Source: Trema orientale
Taxonomy: Eukaryota > Streptophyta > Magnoliopsida > Rosales > Cannabaceae
Assembly: GCA_002914845.1 (NCBI GenBank)
Contig: JXTC01000415.1
Coordinates: 62,001 to 126,000 of the forward strand
DNA length: 64,000 nucleotides
Reading direction: 5' to 3'
Under the pieces are notes generated by a model. The model was not told where the DNA came from, did no database searches, and was given only the letters and a program-made list of their open reading frames with translations. Positions 13,264-23,024 of this stretch are shown piece by piece. How positions within the stretch are numbered: position 1 is the stretch's first letter; each line of letters opens with the position of its first letter. A program made the position numbers and the translations under genes.

Positions 13264-13364
13264 CCTTTTTTTTAATAATACTATGAAAAATATGCTCATT
13301 GACAAAAATGACCCTAAAAAACCTAAGAAAAAATATGCTCAGTGTTCAATTTGATTATTTTCCT

Positions 13365-13610
13365 CTCTCTACAGTCGACGAATCTGATCCCTCGTCTTCT
13401 CTCTCGTCTCCCACCCCCTTGTGCTCGAGAAATTAGTCGTTCCGTCTCTCAAATCTCTCATTCCCTCTTGAGAAATCCTGGTGAAGCTCCATCCCTCTCT
13501 CATCTTCGACCCCCCTTAAGCTCTCAAACCCGAACAAACAAGCGCCGAAAATTCCAGATGCCGTCGCCGTCACCGACAAGCACAGAAGAACAAAATGACT
13601 CTAACTAAAA
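13365..13610 (+). other. Pyrimidine-rich leader of the Ulp1-side gene
   Basis: A CT-rich, comparatively GC-rich stretch lies just inside the left TIR. It resembles a plant 5' UTR or first exon, ending near AAAAAGGTAATT (a possible donor at about 13612). It could be the native 5' leader of the Ulp1-like gene or a captured host fragment. No product is recognised. Confidence 0.35.
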
Positions 13611-13805
13611 AGGTAATTAAAATGCAATTTTCACAGTTTTATTTTGAAAGTCAAATTAGGGAATTCAATTAATATAGCTAATTTATCATTTAAATCCTTT
13701 TTCGACTAAATTTTGTTGATATTCGAGGATGTTTGGCTACTTATTGAGTTATTAGAGATAAAAGAATAATTTTTCCAAAAATAGATTTTTTTGGATGGGT
13801 GCAAA

Positions 13806-14412
13806 TTTCGATGTACTTCGATTCATTTCGATGACTGTTCGATGCATTTTCGATTCCTTTCGATGCTTATATTTCAACGTCCACAATAAATTTTGAATGA
13901 AGTGATACAAATGTTCGATGTAATTTCGATGGTATTTCGATTGTAATGTAGTATTTCATTTCTGTTTCGACTAATTTTCGATTCAATTCCATGTGTTTTC
14001 AATTCGTTTCGATTCTGTTTCGATTATGTTTCGATTGCAGTGGTAAAACTTGGTCGATGTTAATTTTCGATTAGGTTTCTATTTCGAGTCATTTTCGACA
14101 TATTTCGATGTCCTTTCGATTTGTTTTCGATTTTTGTTCGATTATTTTTCGATTCATTTTCGATTGTCGAGTTAAAAATTGGTCAGTAATGTTAGAGTTA
14201 TTTTTCGATTCATGTTCGAGATAATTTCGACGTGCTCTGTTTTTCGAGGCATTTCGATGCTGTTTTTTGATGAATTAACATTCCTAAATAGTTTCTACCT
14301 TTTCACTCGATGAATGTCGAAATGCCGTCGAAAAAATTGTCATCGAAATTTCGATTATGTTCGATGCGTTTCGATCCAATTTCGATTCGTTTTTGATGCA
14401 TTTCGATGATGT
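13806..14412 (+). repeat. Left array of TTTCGAT words, 10-11 bp period
   Basis: TCGA occurs at 13808, 13818, 13828, 13839, 13850 and 13860, then at 13915, 13926 and 13937. Later it occurs at 14095, 14105, 14116, 14127, 14138, 14149 and 14160. Most steps are 10 or 11 bases, and the words are mostly TTTCGATT or TTTCGATG. It lies immediately upstream of the Ulp1-like reading frame and runs into its start. Decayed words (TTTGATG, TTTCAAC) are interspersed, as expected if CG sites have been lost. Confidence 0.9.
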
Positions 14413-17062
14413 GTCTAATTTTCAAATATCTGAAAAAAATTTCCAATTTTTTGATTCCTTCAATGCAGAATCCAAAGTCAAAGCTTCTTGTACCTGTCGA
14501 GAATCACTTTCCTGGAAGGGTTACGGTAAAAGGTACAATGGTTATATCGAAGATCAAGCAGAAATTTGAAAAGTATGGTTTGTTGGAGAGGGCAAACGAA
14601 TGCCCGTTTAAGCAATTTTTTCTCGCTCCTCCAATGCAAGCGTCTGGAATACTGTTACACCACCTATTGTTGAGAATGGAAAAATCCACAAAGTTCGCGG
14701 AGTTGCAGTTTTTGATTAGGGATAACTATTTGAGATTTGGCCTCGGTGAGTTTGCGTTAATAATGACCTTAAATTTTGGGAAGGATCCGGATGTTGTCAA
14801 ACTCAAATCTATGTCCAGTAGCATAAGGCTCAAAGAGACATACCTGAATAACGAAGCCACAATGAGATCCAGGGAATTAGAAGCCGCTTTTTTAAATTAT
14901 GAGGAGAAGGAGGACGTGTGGAAGTTGGGTTTATGCTACTTTGTTGATGGGCTATTGATGGCACAGGAGTCAAGTACCAAGATTCAAATGGAGATGCTAT
15001 CTTTTGTGGAGAATGAGGAGGATTTTTTCAATTATCAATGGGGAAGGCGATCTTATGAGAGGACCTTCATGAGTTTGAATAAAGACATGAACAACCAGAG
15101 ACAAAATTATCTTAATAGGAGCAAAAAGAATAAGAATGCCAAGGAAGCTCAATATACAGTGTATGGATTCAGCATTGCTCTCCAATATTAGGCTTATGAG
15201 GCTATCCCGAAGCTGATCGGTGCTTTTGCCAATAAACTTGGCATTAAATTTCCAAGGATGCTATCGTGGACAAGTAACAAAATGCTATCACAAAAGGATT
15301 GCGAAGATATACTGAAGATTAAAAAAGTAAGTACATAATATATTTTCTATGCTTTATTAATATTATCTTATTTGTCTTCATTGATTGAAGTTTTTTTTTA
15401 ACTATTTTGTAGCTTGTGATGAAGGCCATATTGAATCCACGAGAAATAGAGAAGGAATTCTATGGTCAGATATATCACGATCCATACTATACCCTTAGTA
15501 GTACTGGAGTTGAGGAAGTTGAGGAAGAGGGAGTTGAAGGTGATAAAGATGATGAAAACAAGAAGGAGGTAGCCGAAGCAAAGCAAGCTGCAGAGGAAGC
15601 TGGCATCTTTAATGCCCCTACAGATGAACCAGAGGAGCAATCATCAGACGTTATGCCTCGTTCATGTACGTTTTATACTGAGCTGAAGGCTAATATCACT
15701 GAATTGAAGGTGAACCAGGCTGACATTAAGGCAAACTAGATGGCATTGAATGATAAATTGGATAGGGTGCTGAAGATGATAGAGGAAATGAAAGCACAGC
15801 GGCAACTGCACAATTATGAATCAGATACCACTGAGTCTGATATACTTCCTGAAGGGTATGAACCTAGGGATGATGTTGTGGTGTGGACTCCCAGTAAACA
15901 GAAAACCCCTGAACAGAAAGCCCCTGAACAACAGCAAACTCCGGGCGTCAAAGAGGTAAACCCAAGTGAGATTGGCAGAGTTCAGTTTCACAGGAAGAAG
16001 TGGGTAGCCCACAAGACGAAGAGACTTATTGACTATACCGATCCCTCCAACAAGAAGTTTAAGGTCAACGATCCATGTAAACCAGACCCTTTCCGGAAAA
16101 TTGACAAGAAATAGCAAGATACATTCAGGAAATGGCTTATTGGATCCATTAACAACCAGAAACCAGTCCAGCTTCCCACTGGTTCAGCATCTGTATCATT
16201 CTTCTTAGATCTCCAAACCCATTGGAAGTAGCTTGCAGATAAGGTAATATGATCAATTATATAAATTTACAAGTTCATGTCATTTTCTGTATTCACATAA
16301 TATTTATTGTATTCGGTTCATTATGCTGCATATTGATGTGGCGTTTCAGTTGATACGAGAACGGATTTGGTTTTTTCCAAAGACGTTTAGATAGAAGGTC
16401 GCTATTACTGACATGATCTTTACCGCTTGTCTGAATGGTGGGTGGAACGCTTTCAAGAAAAGCTCGAATAAATCAAAATTTAAGTGGGATGACCAGCTTA
16501 CTGACTACGCCAAAGGAGATTCAAATAACTTTCAATGGCCTTGGGTGGAGGTTGATTAGGTGTACTGCCCCTTTAATATCGGTTCAAACCATTGGATGCT
16601 TGTGGAGGTAGATCTCCCTGTGCATGTGATCAGTATATAAGACTCTGATCAAGCATTGTACAATGCTACATCAATTGAGGAAGCCATAACTCCTATAGTG
16701 AAGATGCTTCCATATTTTCTGCTGGCTATCCCTGAGATCGCTGATCAAGCCGATCTTGATTTGGCTACTCTGACCAGACCTCGGGATTTCGATTTGAGAA
16801 GGTTGCCTCCCGAGGACGTGCCACAAACAAGGAAGAGGTATTTCAATACGATCCCCTAAATTGAGAACCTTGGCATTAATTTTTCGGTCTCACACTAACT
16901 ATAATAATTTTGCTTTGTAGTAGAGATTGCGACATTTTTTTAGTCAAGCACTTGGAATGCATTATAGCCGATCTTCCACTGAATTCTGTTGATGATGATT
17001 TTATTCAATTTTCAAAAGACAAACTATGTGTCGATTTATTTTACCACAACTTAGAACCATAA
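14406..17062 (+). pseudogene. DUF1985 / Ulp1-like cysteine protease gene of the MULE, disrupted
   Basis: Likely exons are 14406-15326, 15413-16243, 16350-16837 and 16921-17062. The first encodes a DUF1985-type block (RFGLGEFALIMTLNFGKDPD near 14728-14790). The second is acidic and rich in Glu/Lys. The third and fourth hold the C48 peptidase-like domain: the His region SNHWMLVEVDLP near 16577-16615 and the Cys region RDCDIFLVKHLECI near 16922-16965. In Ulp1-type peptidases these regions supply the catalytic His and Cys. In-frame stops interrupt it: TAG at 15189, 15737, 16112, 16229, 16392 and 16557, and TAA at 16638. The residues flanking the catalytic Cys are Arg and Asp where the family usually has Gly. 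It is not expected to make an active protease. The start is uncertain. Confidence 0.75.
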
Positions 17063-17658
17063 GTATTGTATATGAATTATGTGGTGAATTTGAAAATATA
17101 TATGGTTAACTTTTTTGTTAAATAACAGGTTAGATTTTTATTGGCAATGTAAATTTCACTTAATTTCTAGTTTAGCCTAACTCGAAAATCGATGCAGTTC
17201 GATTCATTTTGATTCAATTTCGATTTCATTTTGATTCATATTCGATAAAAATATTGTATACTCGTTATTATGTACATAGGCGATGAAATCTCGACACTAT
17301 TTGATGTCATTTCGATGACAGTTCGATCATGTTTCGACTAGTATAATCGAAATTTCGATGCCTTTCGACACTGTTTCGACATTTTACTCGAATATTCGAC
17401 TCCATTTCGACAATTTTTGACTCCATTGCAATGATTTTCGATTATATTTCGATTGATTTTTGATAATGCAAATCTTCCAAAAACTAATATCATTTTAATT
17501 ACGTAGATTTAATAAACAAAATTATTCCAACTAAAATATTAAAATATAACTGGTATGGAAATTAAAATTTCAAAATATTCATTACAGTACCAAAGCTAAT
17601 TAAAATGATACTATAAAATTAAAATGATAGCAATATCATTACAAATAACAGCTGATGC
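17063..17658. repeat. Spacer between convergent MULE genes with central TTTCGAT array
   Basis: From about 17188 to 17465 the same TTTCGAT words recur (for example AGTTCGATTCATTTTGATTC, then ATTTCGATTTC), in + orientation and again at about 10-12 base spacing, with many decayed copies. The rest is AT-rich and probably holds the two polyadenylation regions. Confidence 0.8.
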
Positions 17659-20217
17659 CTAATTTGTTCTTGTTACCTGAGTTAATGCTTGCGTTAAAGT
17701 TGTAGGTATCATGTACTTACAAGTTACCCGATTGTGGCATTTCCCTCCACAATGGCTGCAATGACGTTGGAGTTTGGTCTTCTCCCCTTGAGACTTTCTA
17801 TGTTTTGTTTTCGGTCGTCCAGGCTTCGGTTTATAGGGAGGCGGTTCCACCATACGCCTGCTAATATCATCTGGTACATCCCACTCTTCTTCATTTCCCA
17901 CTAGATATATTGCCTCTGCATATGAGTGCAGCCATGTATCAACTGTATAATACTGAGAGCACAAGGTATATAGATTGATGCGTCGACTTAGAGCAGCCGC
18001 CAATGCATGCGTACATGGCATACCTATCAAATCAAATTTTTTACAACTGTAAGTCTTTGTCTGTAAGTTAACTTGACCGTCTTTGTCACCATCCATGACA
18101 TAAAACTCATAATGGCTGAGGGGCTGAATAATCAAAGTCTTCGCAACCTCAATACGATCCTCCAATTTCGTTTCAGTCTTTTTCGCTAACAGTTTATTGG
18201 ATTCTATTGCCAATGTCCGCCTTTCAAAGAACTAAGTTTGTAGTGTATACCTTAGAAACTCAGCCAATGTTGTGATTGGATACTTCCGTGCATCTCTACT
18301 CGTGTTGTTAAAGCTCTCAGCATTATTACTTGTCATGATATTATAACGAAGGGCAAAGAAGTTTACACGGTTCCATTTCTTAATGCCTATTTTTTCTAAA
18401 TAAGTAGTAATGGCTTGATCTTTGACCTTGATCTTCTCAAAATGATGAAGAAAGTCACTCATTCTATAGGATTTGGCTACCAAGAAGTATTCACTGTGGC
18501 AATGATTAGTCTTGAATTTTGCTTGGATATTCATACCAATATGATATATGCAAGCTCCATGGTGTGCTTCAGAGAACACAGTTGACAATGCATTCGTAAT
18601 ACTTGGGTGTCGATCAGATACGAAGACTAAGTTCTCAACGTCTCTAATTGCTTCCTTTAGTTTCACGATATAATACATCCATGAGTCGTTGTTCTCTGAG
18701 TCGACTGCTCCAAATGCAACAGCATACAACTGCCTGTTTGCATCTTGTGCAATAGCAGCCAACAATGTTCCTCCACAATTTATTTTCAGGAAAGATCCAT
18801 CCATGCACAGCACAGGACGACATGCTGCTCTAAAGCCCCGAATGGATGTACCTAATGACATAAAGAAATACTTGAAACGTCCCATCTCATCGGTCTTTAA
18901 ATGAGTTACTGTTCTCAGATTAGTCTTCTCCAACATATATAGGTAAGATAGCAGCTTTTGGTATGAACCATCTACTGTTCCCCTGACATACACAAGTACT
19001 TTTTCCCTACATCTCCATGTCTTTTCATATGTCATGTTAATCCCAAAATCTTTAGAGAAATCGTTGATTATTGATCGAGGGGCATAATTAGGGTTGCTTG
19101 GATTTGTGCACTTTCTCTTAATACAATGTCCAATAACCCATGGTGCCGCTTGTCTGTTGTCCTTATGCCTTATTGCTAACGAACATGTGTGTTCAGGTAC
19201 ATATCTTCGCACCTCAAACATATCAGATTGGTCCACTTTTTTAGCTCGCAACTGCCATGTACAATTATTGTCTATACATGTTATAAACCAATAGTTTTTG
19301 CCTGACTTCTTCACCTTGAACTCAAAATTAGACTTCATTACATGTAAGTGCAGCTTCAGCTTCAAGTCTTCCTTATTATCAAGTGGTTGGCCAATCACGA
19401 GATTTACTAAACTAGAAGATCCAGCTGACAAGTTGTTAGGGGTTCCCTGTAGCAATTCTCCCTCTGAAAATAAGGGAGCACTCTACTTCGATGCATTATC
19501 TACTATTCTTACTCTATGCACTCGACTACTTGAAGTCCCTGGTGTTGTCCTTGGAGCCTTAAGAACTTTACTTGACTCTCCTTGTTCAGGTATACTTATC
19601 AACAATCTCTTCCTGTTCATTGCAGGTTCGTTCTCATTATTTGCTCTCCCTAAATCATCCTCATTGGTATTTAAGTTAACACTATCACCAAAGTATTCCT
19701 TTAACTCTTCTGGACGCATGTTTTCCGCACCAAAACCCCAACCATAGTTGTTGTCACTATCATCCCTTATTGGAGGACATATTTCTGGAGGACACGCTGC
19801 CACTGCAGGTGGAGTTGGATCTACCTCTTGGTCGTCTATTTTCTCTGCACCTATTTCAGGTATAAATGAAGCATTTTGACTACAACCCTCACCCAGAGGA
19901 TTCAACTTCGATAAAATGGACACATATAAAGGAGTACGGTGCTGAATAAAATAAGACATCTCCTCAAGCCAAAGTTCTAGGTCACTATCAGTAGTCTTCT
20001 TCGTTGGAGGAATAAGGATTCCCTCTCCACCACCACATTTATAAACAACCTTAAGTTCTAAATCAAAACAATTTTTATCAACTCCAATCACCTCATACAG
20101 CTTATCTACAAGGGTCACAAAAGATATACCCTTCCATACACCCATGGCCTTACTTTCTTTAGCAATATAAGACCATAATATTTTCTCTGATGAAAACGTC
20201 CATTCACCATTATACAA
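17659..20217 (-). pseudogene. MURA-type transposase of the MULE, interrupted by two TAG stops
   Basis: One continuous minus-strand frame of about 850 codons is broken only by TAG at 19483-19485 and TAG at 18232-18234; no frameshift is needed. In order: an N-terminal MuDR-like region with an acidic linker (20217-19486); a zinc-binding-like region (NCTWQLRAKK, EHTCS); the MULE transposase domain with catalytic Asp candidates in LCMDGSFLK and VFVSDRHPSI and the CIYHIGMNI motif; a SWIM zinc finger (CKKFDLIGMPCTHALA); and a C-terminal CCHC knuckle (CSHCGGKCHNRVTC). It would catalyse cut-and-paste transposition at the TIRs. The first codon is uncertain: the frame opens with TTG after an upstream stop, and a 5' intron is possible. 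Confidence 0.88.
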
Positions 20218-20331
20218 AATTATGTTTCAAAACGTGACTCTGCAGATAAAACATAAATTAGATTCATCTGGTATACAAAATCAACAGATAAGTCATAAAA
20301 TTTAAAAAGAAGAATATAAAGCTTGCAGCCA

Positions 20332-20720
20332 TCGAAAATTAGTCGAAATAAGCTCGAAAAACATCGAAATACATTGAAGATGATCGAAAAACATTAATCG
20401 AAATCCCTATCGAAATACATCGAAAATGATCAAAAAAATTTATCGAAATATTTATCGAACTAAACTGAAAATGATCAAAAAATTTTAATCGAAATACTCA
20501 TCGAAAATGAGTCGAAAAGGTGTCAAAATTTCGAGTACAATTGAATTATGGCCGAAATATAGTCAAAAAAATCTTAAATCTCAGATTTCGTCGAACTATG
20601 GTTGAAATGTCATCAAAAATTCGATGCTTATCGTGACGACGAATTTTTTTTTTCCAGAATTTTGCAGATATTCCCAGAAAACAACTTTTAATGTATAATT
20701 TATGCTCGTAACATATCGAA
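20332..20720 (-). repeat. Right array of TTTCGAT words, reading on the - strand
   Basis: ATCGAAA/TCGAAA words repeat at steps of about 10-14 bases (TCGAAATAAGC, TCGAAAAACA, TCGAAATACA and so on). Read on the - strand these are the same TTTCGAT words as in the left array, so each outer array points toward the start of its neighbouring gene. Decayed forms (TTGAAGATGA, TCAAAA) are frequent. Confidence 0.88.
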
Positions 20721-21067
20721 ACGCATTTAAAAACTATTTCAAACAGTACCCATAATATTTGAACACATAAATTATATAACCATTTCGAGGATTTCCTTCC
20801 TCCGTATTTCTGCTTCCTCTATTTTTTGTTTTTCAACTTTTATCCTTTTCTTCTTTTCGGCTCTTAGAATTTCAGCTCCTCAGACAGTTTGATAACTTGA
20901 AGAATGAGATTTGAAGAAAGATTGTGAGAATATAGAGGGAGGAATGACGAGCTTCAGCTAAGTTAAAGAGGAGAAGAGATGCATATACATTGTAAACCAA
21001 TTATTAAAGGTAGAAGTGACATTTCAAGTAGGTATATGTATATTTTTCAAAGTTTTATTGGAGGTAG

Positions 21068-21117
21068 CATAGGGGCTAAATTATGCCTATTATGATGCAT
21101 ATTTAACCTAATTTCTC
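21068..21117 (-). repeat. Right terminal inverted repeat of the MULE
   Basis: Ends CCTAATTTCTC, the complement of GAGAAATTAGG, and contains TATGCCTATTATG, which pairs with the left end. The 9-bp target duplication AAATACATG follows. Confidence 0.85.
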
Positions 21118-21400
21118 AAATACATGCGCATGTGATGTGTACTTTGCATGTGCACAAAATCATAATAAATAATAAAATGAAAAATAACAAATCATGAGGA
21201 TTGATGAATTTCTTAAGTACTAAAATTAACTAATCCTATAATTATTTGAATAAATAGATAAAAGATGATTGAAAATAAAATAAATTAAATAAATGTAAAT
21301 CAAATAATTAACAAGTTGATAAAATTCCAACGGATGAGAGAACTACAACATACGAATTCCCCAAGCTATTTTGGTTTTAATCTTTTTACCTAATTATTTA

Positions 21401-21552
21401 GGGCGCGTCTACAGTAGGGGCGCCCCTACGTAGGGCCCTGTCTATTCACCGTTGGATGGGAATCTGTATATAAATAGATTCTCCACAGATTCTCATCCAA
21501 CGATAATTAAGGCATGACCTTACGTAGGGACGCCCCTACCGTAGCCATTCTC
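21401..21552. mobile_element. MITE copy 1, MULE-type, 152 bp
   Basis: The 9-bp target duplication AATTATTTA is perfect (21392-21400 and 21553-21561). The TIRs begin GGGCGCGTCTACAGTAGG on one side and, inverted, GAGAATGGCTACGGTAGGGG on the other; inside is the palindromic GGGGCGCCCCTACGTAGGG. A 9-bp duplication with TIRs is typical of Mutator-type elements. It has no coding capacity. Confidence 0.92.
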
Positions 21553-21561
21553 AATTATTTA

Positions 21562-22620
21562 AGTACAATTATCTATGTCGATAGTCGAAGACCCTCATGT
21601 TAGTGACACTTTTTCTCAAGCATAATCAAATTTATAGAATTCCAATGATACCTTTGTCTATTAACTTTCTCAATTTTATTATGAACAGATTTCTTTGGCT
21701 AGAGCTACATTGTAGTCTGGCTAAGAGAAAGTCTATAGAAAAGTCTAGCTAAGAGAAGCTTAATTTATAGATAAATAAGGAGGTGGAAGCTTAAATTTGA
21801 TTGACTAAAGAATTTGTTACCCAAACTTAAATTACCAAAATATTTTTTTCTTGAACCCGCTATTTGTGACGTAATTTACTCCACGATAAAGATTGAAGGA
21901 AAAAGGAAGAGAAAATGAGGACATAGAAGAAGTGGTATTTATCTAAATAAATTTCAAAAGTGGTACTTTTCAAAATAAAACTTTAAAAAGGGACATTTTT
22001 CTAAATAATTTGGGAAGTTTCTAAAATTTTCTTTTACCATTTTTACACTTTTATTTTGAAAATACCATTTTGAAAAATTTTACTTAGAAAAATATCACTT
22101 TAAAAATATTTAGAATAGTACAATTTTTACAATAGACTAGAGAGACACGAGAGATGGTGACGAGAGAGAAAATGTCAAGAGAAATGGTGACGTGAGTCTA
22201 TATATGTTTAAATTTTGATATTAGCCTTTTTAGAACATTTTTTAAAAAAAATTTAGAAGTAAAAAACTTTTGTTTTCAAAATTTTAAAAATTTTATTGTC
22301 AAATCAAAAAAAGAAACAAAAAGCAAAAGTAGTTTTACCAATCAGTAATAATAGAAACGCCAAAATGTTATATCAAGTGATATGCATGTTAACCACTCTT
22401 TATTTTAAAATGGACCACACTACTTAAAATTATATGACTAAAAATGATATCACATTACTGGCATAAGTTAGATTCTATGGTATAAGTTAGATTCTAGTGT
22501 TCCAATCTTTATCCTTCTATCAAAATATGCTCATTATATTAATGTGTATTTGAAAAACAAAAATAAAATAAACAAAAATAAAAACCAGGAAAGAAAAAGT
22601 TGGCGAAAAGCATGAGAAGC
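21562..22620. other. AT-rich intergenic stretch
   Basis: There is no coding signal. Around 21930-22110 loosely inverted words (GGTATTTATCTAAATAAA against ATTTTACTTAGAAAAATATC) hint at an old hairpin element, but the borders are not clear. Confidence 0.4.
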
Positions 22621-22635
22621 GTGGCGGCTCCGACC

Positions 22636-22641
22636 CACGTG
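22636..22641. promoter_or_regulatory. G-box (CACGTG) upstream of the SMP/C2 gene
   Basis: The palindrome CACGTG sits in CCCACGTGTA about 385 bases before the start codon, with another ACGT core near 22690. G-boxes bind bZIP and bHLH factors and often mark light-responsive plastid-protein genes. A role here is inference. Confidence 0.4.
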
Positions 22642-22828
22642 TATGTTTGGCCAAATTGCGTGAAAGAAAAAGAAAGAAAAAATTATCCACGTCTTCCTCA
22701 TTTTTGAGGCGTGAATCGGCGGTGTAATCAGAATCAGAAGACAGAAACCAAAATCTCCTTCATGGTCTAAATTTCACTCTTCAATTCACGCGCTCTCTTT
22801 TTTTGGCTTTTTTCAAATTTTCGTGGAA

Positions 22829-22859
22829 CTTTCTTCTTCTTCTTCTTCTTCTTCTTCTC
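22829..22859 (+). repeat. (CTT)n microsatellite in probable 5' UTR
   Basis: About nine CTT triplets lie within a pyrimidine-rich leader upstream of the SMP/C2 gene. Confidence 0.85.
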
Positions 22860-22967
22860 AACAACACCCCACCCAAACCATAACTCTCTTCTAACTCCGA
22901 CCCACTACGGCTCTCCTCATCCTCTCCGCCATTGACGCTTTTCACATCCTCTTCGCACCCAAAATTC

Positions 22968-23024
22968 ATGTTCACCAATGCGACATCTTTTGCCCATTTC
23001 GGAAATTGGCCCTCTGATAAATGA
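22968..23024 (+). CDS. Upstream ORF of 18 codons overlapping the main start (ATGA)
   Basis: ATG at 22968 opens MFTNATSFAHFGNWPSDK and stops with TGA at 23022-23024, so its stop overlaps the main ATG at 23021 as ATGA. A second uATG at 22978 opens another frame that overlaps the main gene. If the transcript starts upstream of 22968, the uORF could dampen translation or support reinitiation. Whether it is translated is unknown. Confidence 0.4.
   Translation: MFTNATSFAHFGNWPSDK

Larger units (their letters stand above)
13217..21117. mobile_element. Full-length Mutator-like element (MULE) carrying transposase and Ulp1-like genes
   Basis: The 9-bp direct repeat AAATACATG flanks the element (13208-13216 and 21118-21126). 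The ends are inverted repeats of about 50 bp starting GAGAAATTAGG. Inside are a minus-strand MURA-type transposase (17659-20217) and a plus-strand DUF1985/Ulp1 protease gene (14406-17062), arranged tail to tail. From established knowledge, MULEs with a captured Ulp1-like cysteine protease (Kaonashi/KI-MULE class, also reported from melon) are widespread in plants. Length is 7.9 kb. Both genes carry nonsense mutations, so this copy is probably non-autonomous now, although the near-perfect target duplication suggests a fairly recent insertion. Confidence 0.9.

Noticed and set aside
13342..13608. Independent 88-codon gene inside the MULE left end
   Set aside because: Ser/Pro-rich translation of a pyrimidine-rich leader with no recognisable domain; better described as a 5' leader or captured fragment.
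13806..20720. TTTCGAT arrays as CRISPR-like or coding repeats
   Set aside because: Spacing is 10-11 bases with no spacer/repeat structure, all frames are broken, and the context is a plant transposon.
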